A stretch of DNA of 64,000 nt from Leptidea sinapis (GCF_905404315.1 NC_066287.1:3286001-3350000); one strand, 5' to 3'. Shown: positions 1-11,270, counted from the stretch's first letter. Notes: generated by a model not told the origin, from the letters alone. Translations and numbers: made by a program.

Positions 1-420
1 TTAAGGGTATTTTAAGGTTACAAATTGAACGATTTTTCAAAAATTGGTGTATTCAGGTATACCCTATGCAGGTGCAAAAGCTAAAAGCTTAATACTTGGA
101 CCGTTGATAAAAGCTTATCAAGTGCCGATATATTAAGCGCGATGTGGGCCGAACTAAATGGAGGATAGAAAAAACTCCCTTTTTCTCCTGAAAATGTGGC
201 AATTACGACCATTAATACCCAATTAACTGAAATATAAATGCCCTCTTTATATTTTTCGACAGTTTGCCGAATTCTGTTTCTTTTTGACTAATAAAAAACT
301 GTGTTTTTGTTATCCAAGCCATTGTTTAAAAAAAGCGGACTTAATTTGGAGTTCTTACTTTTTAAAGTTATTAATTATTATAAAATTTGTTATAGATAGT
401 AACTAATGTCCTTCTATACA
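1..420. other. No recognisable feature
   Basis: AT-rich sequence. I see no coding signal, inverted repeat or recognisable transposon in it. Confidence 0.5.
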
Positions 421-480
421 CATGTAAGGACATAATATCATTCGCACTCTGATAGCGGAACGGCAAAAGTGTGTGAAAGA
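421..480 (+). repeat. Dispersed repeat fragment, copy of 10491-10550
   Basis: About 55 bases around the words CATTCGCACTCTGATAGCGG and AACGGCAAAAGTGTG recur in inverse orientation at 10491-10550. There they lie just beyond the decayed DDE transposase of 10550-11270, so this is probably a solo piece of the same DNA transposon. The two copies differ by a few substitutions and small indels. Confidence 0.6.
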
Positions 481-1472
481 ATATTTTAAAGAACTAGAGT
501 AAATGGGGCAACGTATAGATTATTCAGTCAAGGCTTAGTATGGTGTAATTTGTGACATGTTCCATACAGCCTAGCGAAACCCTCCAAGAAAAATCGATTC
601 ACTCGATTGTATGAAACGTGCAGTCATTGATAGACTGACAGATGACGGCTATAATCATGTAAAAAACCGAGATAGACGAAATCTACTACATTATAAGCAA
701 CTGTTCGATATCAAACTTAGCCATATTGTAATTACTACTATTTCTAGTATTTAAAGTGTTAAGTATATAAAAATATATAAATATTTGTTTAAAGGGTTTT
801 GTTAACATTTGAATGTAATCATTCAATAAATATATAAATAAAATAATAATAAAAAAAAAACTTATGTCAAGTTAGTTTCATACTAAACTAAATTTAAATT
901 TTTTACTTACGTAGCCTCATATTACGTAGTATTTACATCCTCTTTGGTTCCATATTTCGACTTTATTTTTAAATGTCGTGATTTATCTACATATATAGAA
1001 TATCGTAGATCATACTAAAAACTGTAAAACAAGCTTATAGTTTTGCAGTTATCTTTTTTCTACTACAACATGTTCTGTCATGCTTGCTAAAATAGCAATG
1101 CTTGTGGCGGTGTCATGGTACATGATGGTCGTCTCCTTCCCTCAAATATTATGTGTGACGGGAACGATGGCTGGTCAAAACGTCAATACGTGAACGAGAG
1201 CTGCTTGTGGTGCTAGATCGACCTGTAATAGTTAAAAAAACATTGCGTGCGTACAAAGTACACATGTCAGAAGTGAAACCTGCATGGTGCATGAACCTCT
1301 AAACTGCATATGAATTCCTGTACGTGTTGCTAGGATGACACAAGATTTCAACCGCTGTGAAAGATATTCCTACCACCACTAATATATATAATAATATGTT
1401 CTCCTGGTATCTATGTAGTAATACGTCGTGCGCTTGGAGTCAGAATATATTAAGGTATACTCGCGCCAGTCT
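481..1472. other. No recognisable feature
   Basis: About 1 kb without a supported gene. Positions 610-710 hold a short open run rich in charged residues. I cannot assign it to a family, and it is too short to call. Confidence 0.4.
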
Positions 1473-2728
1473 CACGATTTCCATGTTGCTGAAATCATAA
1501 TTATGATCGGCGGCCATCTTGGATTTCAAAAATGATCACAGAATCGTTCTCTGCACCCTCGAGAACCTCGGACACGATATCCAAATTGCTGAAATCATAA
1601 TTATGAGCGGCGGCCATCTTGGATTTCAAAACTGATCACAAAATCGTTCTCTGCACCCTCGAGTTCCTCGGACACGATATCCATATTGCTGAAATCATAC
1701 TTTTGCGCGGCGGCCATCTTGGATTTAAACAATGATCCCAAAATCATTTTCTGCACCCTCGAGAACCTCGGACACGATTTCCATATTGCTGAAATCATAA
1801 TAATTAGCGGCGGCCATCTTGGATTTCAAAAATGATCACAGAATCGTTCTCTGCACCCTCGAGAACCTCGGACACGATATCCAAATTGCTGAAATCATAA
1901 TTATGAGCGGCGGCCATCTTGGATTTCAAAACTGATCACAAAATCGTTCTCTGCACCCTCGAGTTCCTCGGACACGATATCCATATTGCTGAAATCATAC
2001 TTTTGCGCGGCGGCCATCTTGGATTTAAACAATGATCCCAAAATCATTTTCTGCATCCTCGAGGACCCCGGACACGATTTCCATATTGCTGAAATCATAA
2101 TTATGATCGGCGGCCATCTTGGATTTCAAAAATGATCACAGAATCGTTCTCTGCACACTCGAGAACCTCGGATTCGATACCCATAATGCTATAACCATAA
2201 TTTTGCGCGGCGGCCATCTTGGATTTCAAAAATGATCCCAAAATCGTTATCTGCACCCTCGAGAACCTCGGACACGATATCCATATTGCTGAAATCATAA
2301 TTATGAGCGGCGGCCATCTTGGATTTCACAAATGATCACAGAATCGTTCTCTGCACCCTCGTGAACCTCGGACACGATATCCATATTGCTGAAATTATAA
2401 TTATGAGCGGCGACCATCTTGGATTTCAAAACTGATCACAAAATCGTTCTCTGCACCCTCGAGTACCTCGGACACGATATCCATATTGCTGAAATCATAC
2501 TTTTTCGCGGCGGCCATCTTGGATTTAAACAATGATCCCAAAATCGTTTTCTGCATCCTCGAGGACCTCGGACACGATTTCCATATTGCTGAAATCATAA
2601 TTATGATCGGCGGCCATCTTGGATTTAAAAAATGATCACAGAATCGTTCTCTGCACCCTCAAGAACCTCGGATTCGATACCCATAATGCTATAACCATAA
2701 TTTTGCGCGGCGGCCATCTTGGATTTCT
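1473..2728. repeat. 100-bp tandem array, 13 units with 300-bp higher-order period
   Basis: The word GGCGGCCATCTTGGATTT (one unit has CGACC) recurs every 100 bases from about 1509 to 2709. Each unit also contains CTGCACCCTCGAG and CCATATTGCTGAAATCAT. Three monomer variants alternate: 1501-1800 is almost identical to 1801-2100, and the B and C variants return at 2401-2600. Two units (about 2160-2200 and 2660-2700) carry a distinct variant with GATTCGATACCCATAATGC. The 65-residue open frames on the minus strand arise from the repeat itself. Because 100 is not a multiple of three, no single frame runs through the array, so it is a satellite-like array and not a gene. Confidence 0.95.
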
Positions 2729-3960
2729 AAATTCCCTAAAGTACATACATACAAATATCCCGCGTGCCATAATATTCAAAATAATATTCTGTAAATTTTA
2801 TTTTAGTACTTTCCGACTTCCATTTACCTATATATTTCAACAAATACGCTGTCGCATGATCATTATTTTTTTACTATGATTCCCGCTTTGTACTTGTTTG
2901 CTAAAATCTTACGTAATGTGAGCCCGAGAGACACGAACACAACACCTTCTTTGACAGTGGTCACGGGCGTACTGCTTGTGTGAGCGTGCATGCAACCAAG
3001 GCGTCGCGTTTGGTTTATTACAAAAAAAAATAATATAAAATAATTCACAAAGCGTATTGATAAAACCCACAAGGAAAATTTATAAATACTAATAAACTAT
3101 CGAATAAAATAAGTTTTGTGTTTATAGCTATCATAGTTTTATGATAATATAAACAATTCAAATAAAAAAGACTATTTTTCAAAAAATAAATCTATCGAGA
3201 ATTTTTTTCGTAATCGTGTTTTCAAAACTGAGATAATTTAGATAAAGAAATGAAGATAAACATGTCAAAAAATTGGAACCGTAGTATTTGTAGAAGTATT
3301 TTAAGTAGATTTTCAAAAAAGTTACTTTTTAGGACTATAGCGCCTTAAGACAATCTCTTCTTTAACTATGATCGCCTGGCACCAAACCTTTGTATTATGC
3401 TTCCTAACTCATTATCTCCCATGTTAAATATTATGAATTGATGTGACTGCCCTTTTTACTGTCGCTTTTTCGTTTCATCGACTTTCAAATCACAACGATG
3501 ATAAAGAAGTTTTCACTTCAATAGTATTCATATTTCTGTCTCATTCTTTGCCGGCTTCATTCTTTGCCGTCTTACCTGTCGTTTTTTCCGTTGCATCCGG
3601 TTTGAAATCACAACGATTCTAAAGAAATTTTACTTCAAGAATAACACGAGGAATATTTATTTAAGGATTTTTTTAAATAATTTGAAGTATAATAATTTTT
3701 ATTTTTATTTGTCATGTAAATTTTATCACTCGACAGTAGAATATTTAAATTCTAAACGATCGACAACCTGTTCTTTGGAATATTATTATAATATATTCTA
3801 GCAACTACTTTGTTTAATGACACAGTATTATACATATTGTATTTTTACTAAGATTGCGCTCATTTTAAATTATGAATTCTTGCCTTAACTTTAAACTAGG
3901 TACGATAGTTTGTGCCGTTCGGTCTCTAAAAGCGCCGTTTCTTTTAGAAGTAGTGTTATT
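2729..3960. other. AT-rich spacer with a small imperfect duplication
   Basis: No gene recognised. About 60 bases at 3465-3525 (containing AAATCACAACGATGATAAAG) recur at 3580-3645 (AAATCACAACGATTCTAAAG), an imperfect local duplication with a step of about 117 bases. Confidence 0.5.
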
Positions 3961-3969
3961 TTTGAATAG

Positions 3970-4345
3970 ATATAAAAGATTTATTTATGGTGTATGTGGA
4001 TGATGCAGCTACTGTACTCAATAACTTTTGTATTCATTTACATTTCGTTTTTTTACTTAATCGTGTAAGACATTGACTATTTGACGTTTGAGTGTGTCTG
4101 TTGCATCATTTTACATTTTACATATTATATTGTAATTTGAAATGATTTATAAATCGATGTACTTAAATGTAAATTTTGATATAAAAGAGTGGCAATGAGT
4201 TTCTTGCTACTTCTTCTCATTAGCTCAACCCTTTACGAAGTAGCGGTAGATTCAATAAGAAAAAAATTTTATTTTTTGATATTCATAAGTGTCATTTCCG
4301 TGACCTACGTGAATAAACTGATTTTGATTTGATTTGATTTGATTA
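3970..4345 (+). mobile_element. LINE 3' UTR with (GATTT)n tail
   Basis: The segment ends in repeated TTGATTTGATTTGATT, a microsatellite tail typical of CR1/Jockey-type LINEs. It matches two minus-strand copies at 18125-18450 and 45305-45625. Shared words are GAGTTTCTTGCTACTTCTTC, CTTTACGAAGTAGCGGTAG and a stretch reading GTGTAAGACATTGACTATTT. No ORF is retained, so this is a 5'-truncated copy. Confidence 0.75.
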
Positions 4346-4368
4346 TTCAAAAGAAATTAATAATAATA

Positions 4369-4640
4369 ATAATATTGACACACTTGTTACACAAATTATG
4401 TTGCCCCAAGTTAAGCATTTATAGCCTGTGTTATGGGTTACAAGACAACGATATATTTAATACAATATACTTACTTAAACATACATAAATTCATATCAAC
4501 ATACATAAATACATTTAAACATCCATGACTCGGAAACAAACATCCATATTCATCATATAAATGCTTGCACCTACCGGGATTCGAACCCGGGACCGCTAGC
4601 TTAGTAGGTAGGATCGCTAACCACTCGGCTATACAGGTCG
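4369..4640 (-). mobile_element. tRNA-headed SINE, near full length
   Basis: On the minus strand the element begins with a tRNA-like head at 4567-4639. It has an A-box-like TAGCCGAGTGGTTAGCG and a B-box GGTTCGAATCC, the internal RNA polymerase III promoter signals. A body follows containing ATATCGTTGTCTTG and GGGGCAA, then TAATTTGTGTAA and a (TTA)n tail. The body matches 6141-6265 and 16645-16750. The acceptor stem is imperfect and the anticodon arm degenerate, so this is a SINE head and not a tRNA gene. It lies directly beside the LINE 3' end at 3970-4345. Confidence 0.85.
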
Positions 4641-5340
4641 TCAATGCTATTAATGTATAGCTGAAATAAGAATATTTGGTATGAAATGGAGTGTTGCATA
4701 ATTGGTGATGATATACATGATTTTAATTACTAGAAAGTTAAGGCAGAATTTTTTAGAAACACTTTTATTTTTGGATAGTTATAGCTTAGGCGTTTGTCGT
4801 CATGTGTTTTATAATTTGTTTTTCTAGCCGCAATAATAATACACTCTGTCAAAGTTCCGTCCGAGAGAGAAGAACATCTATAAAGATGCAGCACGACCGC
4901 GACGTAAAGCGAAAATATTACGACAATTTAAGTAACGTTAACTCGAAATATCATCCTTATCATCAGCCGGAAGACTTCCTCTGATGAACATAGGCCTCCG
5001 TCGAAGCCTTCCACAACAGTCGACCTTGGTTGCTCTGCATCTGTACATTGAGTTATTTTGAAAGTTCTACTTAGAGCCATGTATAACAATTATTGCAAAA
5101 TAACGTCAAAAATATTTTCTTAAATTTTTACAATTGAGTTGCTTTTATATTATTTCAATAGGTTATTAACGCTTTCAATTAACATTTATTACTATCGCGA
5201 TCTATCTCGTCCCAGGCGGTCTGAATATTGAAATAAGTAAGAATAATATTTACAAAAAAAAATGGTACGGATAGATATTTTGTTCTAAATAATTGTTGTT
5301 TTGTGTGGTACAGGTTCCTATGGCATGATTGATTTTCTAA
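4641..5340. other. No recognisable feature
   Basis: AT-rich. An open run at 4802-4984 (+) has no similarity I recognise and no supporting splice context. Confidence 0.4.
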
Positions 5341-5344
5341 AATG

Positions 5345-5665
5345 ACATCACACGTTAAAAAGTATAAAAGGCATTTGTTTTCTCAAAATTGATTCCTTTA
5401 GAATTCTTTTAGATGTCATTTCTAATATACTAGACACTACTACCGCTTTGGAAACAAATGGCGCTCTGAGAGAGAAAGAAGAAAGAAACTCTCCCAGCAT
5501 TCTTTTATTGCGCTATTTTGAATAAAAATATACAATATTGTACTGTCATTGCTATTTGATATAAAATAATCATAATCTAGTCCTATCCGATCACTTAGAT
5601 ATTCAGCTGTGGAGTAGATAATAAGATTTACGGCAGAGCCATTTTTTAATAAAACCTTTAAATTG
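5345..5665 (+). repeat. Interspersed repeat (LINE 3' type), copy 1
   Basis: Contains CTAGACACTACTACCGCTT, GGAAACAAATGGCGCTCTGA and GAAACTCTCCCAGCATTC. The same sequence recurs at 22742-23100 (+), and part of it at 27315-27445 (-). The copies diverge by roughly a tenth. It is probably the 3' portion of a LINE, but no long ORF remains. Confidence 0.65.
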
Positions 5666-5737
5666 ATATTATAAATTTATATATTGTTACTGTGAACGAT
5701 TTGGATTGACAAAGAATGTGTGTTTGTTTGTGATAAA

Positions 5738-6265
5738 TCAGAATACCTACTGAGCTAACTCCCGGGTTTGAATCTCAGTAGGTGCAATCATTTATATGAT
5801 GAATATGAATGTTAGTTTCCGAGTCATTGATATATCTAATATATAAAATTCTCGTGTCATGGTGTTAAACTTTGAAATCCTCCGAAACGGCTTGACCGAT
5901 TCTCATGAAATTTTGAGTGCATATATTTCTCATTTTAAATAGATGTTGTCCGATTCTCAGACCGGGTAGGTCTATTCTATCTAACATCTATTTTTGATCC
6001 CCCTAAATGTTAAACACGAATTTTTTTTACATAGCATTAAAAAATACATACAACTTCAAATTTTCACCCATCTACGATCAACAGTTACTTTTGTATCGCG
6101 ATTTTAATATCGGCAATACAACGTTTGCTGGGTCAGCTAGTGTACTGATATATATTTAAGTAAGTATATTGTATTAAATATATCGTTGTCTTGCACCCAT
6201 AGTACAGGCTATGCCTAGTTTGGGGCAAGATAATTTGTGTAAGAGTGTGTCAGGATTATTATTAT
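5738..6265 (+). mobile_element. SINE copy split by a Helitron
   Basis: A second copy of the SINE at 4369-4640, here on the plus strand. The truncated tRNA-like head (B-box-like GGGTTTGAATCTC, then AGTAGGTGCAATCATTTATA) runs to 5834. The body resumes at 6141 (ATATCGTTGTCTTGCACCC) and ends in TTATTATTATT near 6265. The 306 bases between are a Helitron-type insertion listed separately. The insertion therefore postdates the SINE. Confidence 0.85.
5835..6140 (+). mobile_element. Non-autonomous Helitron inserted in a SINE
   Basis: Starts TCTAATATATAAAATTCTCG after an A and ends GCTGGGTCAGCTAG before a T. This is the 5'-TC...CTAG-3' structure and A/T target of Helitrons (known for the superfamily). 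Related copies lie at 23596-23926 and 41731-41870, both on the minus strand. It has no coding capacity. The SINE sequence continues on both sides, which fixes the boundaries. Confidence 0.85.
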
Positions 6266-7440
6266 TAAAATTAGTTACGCATAATAGGGCTGTAGGGTTG
6301 TCTATACGCTAGTTTACTATATGCGTGTAACTAATACGATTTATGAGCAATCTTAGTTTTTTGGTACCCGTTTGTTATGAAGGGGTCTCGCTGACTTTAC
6401 TGTGCTACGGACTCTGTAACATACCTACACTACATACTGAAAGTATGTAAAAAAGTATTTTTCGATATTTTCGAGGACATAGACGCCTACGATATCTGTC
6501 GACTGTGTAGCTGGGGTCGATGCAGCTTTGAGAGGTGATTTGTGAAAGGATTAACACTAAATCCCTCATCTCGCAGCTCTTTATAGTAGTTCTGTAAGTG
6601 TAGACATCGCTGACTTATATATAACACAGAAAGCTCATAATATCTATACATTCGTAATGCAAACAATTCAGTTAACGAAATGAGGTAGCGGGCGAAGCGT
6701 ACTGAACGCTCATTGGTCAGGAAATTATGACAACCTATGGTAAACAATTGCTATTGGCTAATATTAATTTATACCTGAAATATCTTATATAAGCATATTT
6801 TTTTTGAAAAAAAAAGTGTGTGCGTGTAATCTTTACGCGCGATTGATTGAACTTAATTATAATTAACTTTAAGAATAATTAACAGATACATATAAATACT
6901 TTTTTGCTTATCTGAAAGCTTATAGACAAAATCTGTTATTTTCGTTTGCCCTTGTTTGTCCCAACTATTCTAGGACATCCAGTATGTCATAAATATTCTT
7001 AAAAAGTTGAAAGACAAGAAGATTTAACTTATTCCGTTAAATACATACTTACATTAATTAAAGCCGTGTTATTAATAAATAATTGAATAAAAATAATTAC
7101 TTTATTAATATCACACATATCAATACAACGTTGTTATTGAATATGAATGAATATGGCTCAATGGACTCGGACCTTTTGCCTGTCCGATAGACGAAGAAAA
7201 ATTAACGAATGTCGCAAACGTCAGACTGAGATCTTTTATTTACCTATTACAAAGTAGTCATAAATGAACAAACAAAGTTGAAGATTTTTAGAAAATATTA
7301 CTGTGCAATTTGAAAAAATTTTTTAAACCATTAAATTATAATGGTTAAAAATTGTTTCAATTGACTTTTGCCTGCCGGAAGTGCTAATGTTACTTCCGTC
7401 AGAAAAATATTCTGAGTTACCCCCAAGTCACGCCTAAAGA
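6266..7440. other. No recognisable feature
   Basis: Mostly AT-rich. An 86-residue open run on the minus strand (6487-6747) resembles nothing I know. It lacks splice or promoter support. Confidence 0.4.
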
Positions 7441-7565
7441 AGTTTTGCTTCAAAAGAAGCATGTTGGGTTTCTTGCGCCCGTTCTTCTCAGGTCTGAGGC
7501 ATACTATTCCGTACGAGTGATAGTTTGTGGCGTTCAATAAGTGATTTTAAATCCTACATATATAA
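7441..7565 (+). mobile_element. Jockey-like LINE 3' UTR fragment
   Basis: TTTCTTGCGCCCGTTCTTCT, CAGGTCTGAGGCA and TGATTTTAAATCCTAC match the 3' UTR that follows the RT fragment at 35526-36137 (36217-36330). It is a truncated tail of the same LINE family. Confidence 0.7.
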
Positions 7566-7929
7566 ATCCGAGGACGTAATCATCTCCATGACGATATAAT
7601 ATGTTAAGATCAAATCGGTTGTTCGACTCGCGGCTGATTGTCGTGCTCCCACAGATCTATCTTGATATTAGAAGGGGCAATAAAAAGTGACTCACCAGTT
7701 GCCAACTAAGAAAAAAACTTTCAAACAAATCTGCATTAAAGAGGACAAGAGATGCATGACCGGCCTTTGAGATGGAAGGAGTATTCACAACGTGCATTGC
7801 TGTGCGAGGCAAAAAGTTTCTGGTGAAATACTCAGTTTTGCCTGACATCATCATGATGCATATTGCATTTTGGCGAACTTCAGTCAAAAGACATCCAGCA
7901 GACGTATTGTGCAATATTAGTGCTGTGTA

Positions 7930-8340
7930 TTTTGTTTTTTTTTATGGAATATGAGGACAAACGAGCGTACGGGTCACCTGGTGTTAAGTGATCTCCGCCG
8001 CCTACATTCTCTTGCAACACCAGAGGAATCACAAGAGCGTTGCCGGCCTTTTAAGGAAGGTGTACGCGCTTTTTTTGAAGGTACCCATGTCGTATCGTCC
8101 CGGAAACACCGCACAAGGAAGCTCTTTCCACAGCTTTGTAGTACGTGGAAGAAAGCTCCTTGAAAACCGCACTGTGGAGGACCGCCGCACATCCAGATGG
8201 TGGGGATGATATCTTAAGTTTTGGCGTGTCGTGCGAAGGTGGAATTCGGCGGCAGGAATCAGGTTAAACAGCTCTTCGGAACACTCCCCGTGATAAATGC
8301 GGTAGAAGACACACAATGAAGCGACGTCTCTACGCAACGT
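7930..8340 (-). pseudogene. LINE-A ORF2 C-terminus and 3' end
   Basis: On the minus strand a 102-residue reading frame (8337 to 8029) contains RRDVASLCVFYRIYHGECSE and ends FKKSAYTFLKRPA. This is the extreme C-terminus of a LINE that is scattered widely in this window; I call it LINE-A. An A-rich 3' end follows near 7930. Other pieces lie at 17331-17532, 20355-20527, 25496-26045, 33964-34240, 40665-40735, 43366-43793 and around the piggyBac at 47248-48770. RT and endonuclease are absent here. I recognise the sequence as a common lepidopteran non-LTR tail but do not assign a clade. Confidence 0.8.
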
Positions 8341-9270
8341 TTATATCTTATAAGTGAAATTGAATGGATTTAGTGAAAAGTTCAACGTGTATATGTGGAA
8401 ATAGTGTTTTGTTTGATTAAGACATTATTGAAAATAAGTTTATAAATAAATTGAAATTATAATTGAATTGTTTTTAAACATTATAAAGTTTCTAATTTTA
8501 ATACTAAAAAAACTAAGTTTTCACTTCTATCATCAGTCTCCACATCTGCTATTTTTTTATTTTATGGTCCTTCCATGTGCGAATCGAATTATTTTTCCTA
8601 TTTCAACTACACAACTCTAATAACTTTTAAAAATCTTCAAAAAAATAATATTTGAAAAGCATCGAGTGTTAATTATATTTATCCACGCTGTTTGTGACCC
8701 TTCCGCGAAATCATTTTAATAATTAACGTTTTTCAAACAAAAAAAATTCACAGTTCGACACCCTTATGCAGCATTGTCTAGGCTTCATCTAGCCTAGGTC
8801 TCCCCTATGTCACAGAGGTTGATGAACTGTTCCCTACTGCACAGGCACTTACAGATGCCGTTTGAGTCCATATTAATGAGTACGCAGTTAACAGCTAGGA
8901 ATTAAAATAAAGTATTGATCGAAATAAGAAATAAAATACATCATCACTCATAAGTTTTGCTTACAAATTTAATTTAATTGGTCCCAGAAATGAGGTATAT
9001 CACTTTATATGAGGTATACCACTTAGCTTTATTTAATTCCACACTAGTTACATAAAAAGTTACACAAAATTGTTTAGTTTAATATTTTACAATTATATTA
9101 CTAATAAACTTTAATAAATCTACTACTAATCAACTTTAATCTCCTTCTAATGTGGACCCCCTCAGGATAAAAGCCTCCTCCAAAGAATTCCATTTTCTCT
9201 ATTTTGAGCAATGGTCATCTAGTCTCTCCCTGCGTTGGATACAATCTCTTCTTGCCACCGGCACCGGGCG
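8341..9270. other. No clear gene
   Basis: AT-rich. The end (9150-9245) holds a short degenerate piece with AAAGCCTCCTCC, also seen near 37950, probably an old LINE fragment. No reading frame can be supported. Confidence 0.4.
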
Positions 9271-9274
9271 CCCG

Positions 9275-9440
9275 GGCACCATCACTTTAAAGATCACAAA
9301 TTGTTTACATTTGACAGAGCGACATCTCAAGTCAATTTCCTGATATATAAATATTGGGGATGTGCTGTAAAATAGTTACTTTACATTGAGCCACAACCTT
9401 TAACAAGACATGCCAAGATTTACGTATATACGTACAGTAG
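9275..9440 (+). repeat. 5' arm of the hybrid LINE/tRNA repeat unit
   Basis: Matches the left part of the tandem unit at 24050-24230 through TCTCAAGTCAATTTCCTGATAT, ATATTGGGG and GCCACAACCT. It stops before the tRNA-like part. A minus-strand copy of the same arm lies at 9725-9800, so the LINE fragment between them is bracketed by inverted copies. Confidence 0.7.
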
Positions 9441-9447
9441 CTGTAGT

Positions 9448-9729
9448 TCAGGCATAGAGCTCTGACACCGGAATGGTCAGCGGTGTTTTTCCGTTGTCGT
9501 CAAGAGTCGAGTTAAAGTCAAAACGATCGCACTGGAGATTGGCTTTCTCGTTTGCCGAATGGGCCAGGGTGTAATTATTCATGTGCAACGGCGACAGGGA
9601 CAGCTGGTTGAAGTTACCAAGAGCAGCTTTAGACAACGACCAGAACTTGCGTGTTCCAGTCGAGTAACTGGAAAGCTGCTGCGCAGGCACCGCAATTGCT
9701 TGAGTGACGCTTGTATCGTAAATCTTCAT
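9448..9729 (-). pseudogene. LINE ORF2 fragment upstream of RT
   Basis: A 93-residue minus-strand frame reads KIYDTSVTQAIAVPAQQL, then FWSLSKAALGNFNQ and ends near TLDDNGKTPLTIP. I recognise this as the region between endonuclease and reverse transcriptase of a common lepidopteran non-LTR element, possibly the one whose tail is LINE-A. It carries no catalytic motif and is truncated at both ends. Its 5' side (9730-9800) is continuous with sequence that also forms the left arm of the tRNA-like tandem repeat at 24 kb. Confidence 0.7.
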
Positions 9730-9800
9730 AATATGTCTTGCTCAACTCTCAGGTTGTGGCTCCATCTACAGGATCTACTTTACAGTTGATAACCTGCTCA

Positions 9801-10490
9801 ACCCCAATAATTCCATATTAGGAAATTTACTACATATTTTTGGTTACAAATTTCATTTGTATAATCTTTACAATTACATCAAAAGCAGCCACATACGAAT
9901 TGAACAGCCAAAGATTTTTTATTACAAGATTATACATACAAGGTAAGTCAAGAATTAGTTAATATTAAAAAAAAAATAGTGTAAGTAAAGAAAAAGACGT
10001 TTTAAGAAGGTTGCATTGAAAATGAAAACGGCATCTGGTGTACCGCCCTATTAAAATAATGTTTTGGGGTTATATTTTGACCACCATCTCGACGGAGATG
10101 ATTCTAAACGAGCACGAAAATTTTCGAATACTCTTCGACATTGAGCCTATGAGTTTAATGCAACTTCCTTTCTTATTGTGGCTTTTAATGCAAGCAGTGT
10201 CTTTGGTTGGTATAGACAGTAGACCAATGACGTTGTATACGTAAAGACAATGCACGTCGTATAAAAACAAAGCCGAAATATGGAACATGCCACATTAACA
10301 CCTTAATAAGCTTCGCCTGCTAAATCTATACATAGCCCCATCTACTCTAGTTACTTAATATATTGTTAGTCTGTAAGCAGCAATGTAAAAGATTTTATCA
10401 GTTTAGGTTACGTATGTTGAATTAAGAAACCGATTCGGACAGTGACAGTTGACACGACTAAGGAGAAAATTGTGCTTACATTGTCTTTAA
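9801..10490. other. No recognisable feature
   Basis: Open runs of 68-72 codons on both strands at 10038-10288 overlap each other. Neither resembles a family I know. Confidence 0.35.
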
Positions 10491-11270
10491 GCACACTTTT
10501 GCCGTTCCGCTATCAGACTGCGAATGATATGTCCTTATATGTGTATAGACCGTCATTGGTGTAGACATAATTAATTATGTATAGACATTATTTTAATATC
10601 CCCATAAAAATAAATCAGGGCTCTTGGGGAGCTATGTGATGTCGCCTCATCTTAATATCAGTTTTTTAATGAACATCTCTAACGACTGGAAGTGAGTTAT
10701 TAGAGGTGTGGCAAGTGGTTCCATCTTACTGGAACCACGTATTTCGATTGAAGCCAGCAAATTGCCTGCCAGCCTGTAGCTCTGGTGACAGGGACTCTCC
10801 TAGCATCCTCATATACACAGCTGAGTTAGCAGTGACCGTATGGCCGCGTAATTCACAATAAAATTGGGTCCAATAACTGAACTGCCCCTACAAGCCAACC
10901 TAATGAATGGTCGTTGATATTTAGTGGTGACTTTGTGATTTCGCTGGCTCAGTATCTGCAACTCTGTTTCTATATGCTCATGTTGAGATCAAAATGGAAT
11001 TTGTCGAAAAACAATATGTTGTCCAAATTCTGGAAGCCATTAGACAATGTCCCAATATACAATTTTCGTGAATTTAAATCACCAGGCTTTAACTCTTGCA
11101 CTAGCAGAATCGTGTTTGGATGTAATTTTTGAATTGAGTTTCAAAATACCGCGTAAAAATGTGCGTATTATTCCTAATTTAGACGAATGTTTGCTTGTCA
11201 ATAAATCAAGATCGGCTTGCTTAAGATGTATCGTCAATACCGTGACTTCGAACTTATTCACCCATTTCTT
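10491..11270 (-). pseudogene. Decayed DDE transposase (IS630-Tc1-mariner type)
   Basis: Read on the minus strand across several frames, pieces of a transposase appear in order. First comes an ILFFDKFHF block where the family has a Ser-Asp-Glu motif, then KQSCRY for the usual HNCRYW. Next are YMRMLGESLSPELQ, a WFQ-stop-DG segment followed by TTCHTSN (second catalytic Asp region), and a final LFLWG-like block. This order is that of the DDE transposases ending in SPDLTPLDFFLWGYLK. The first motif is mutated and there are many stops and frameshifts, so it is dead. The flank at 10491-10550 recurs inverted at 421-480. Confidence 0.7.

Noticed and set aside
1601..2598. Four 65-residue minus-strand ORFs ending in the same peptide
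   Set aside because: They are generated by the 100-bp tandem array. The repeat length is not a multiple of three and the frame breaks at each unit.
4567..4639. tRNA gene on the minus strand
   Set aside because: It continues into a SINE body and (TTA)n tail found at two other sites, and the acceptor stem does not pair well.
6487..6747. 86-codon ORF as a gene
   Set aside because: No recognisable domain, no splice or promoter context, and AT-rich surroundings where such runs occur by chance.
7951..8209. Plus-strand ORFs of 70-73 codons
   Set aside because: Shadows of the minus-strand LINE-A reading frame.
10038..10288. Overlapping sense and antisense ORFs as a small gene
   Set aside because: Neither frame has recognisable features; probably chance.
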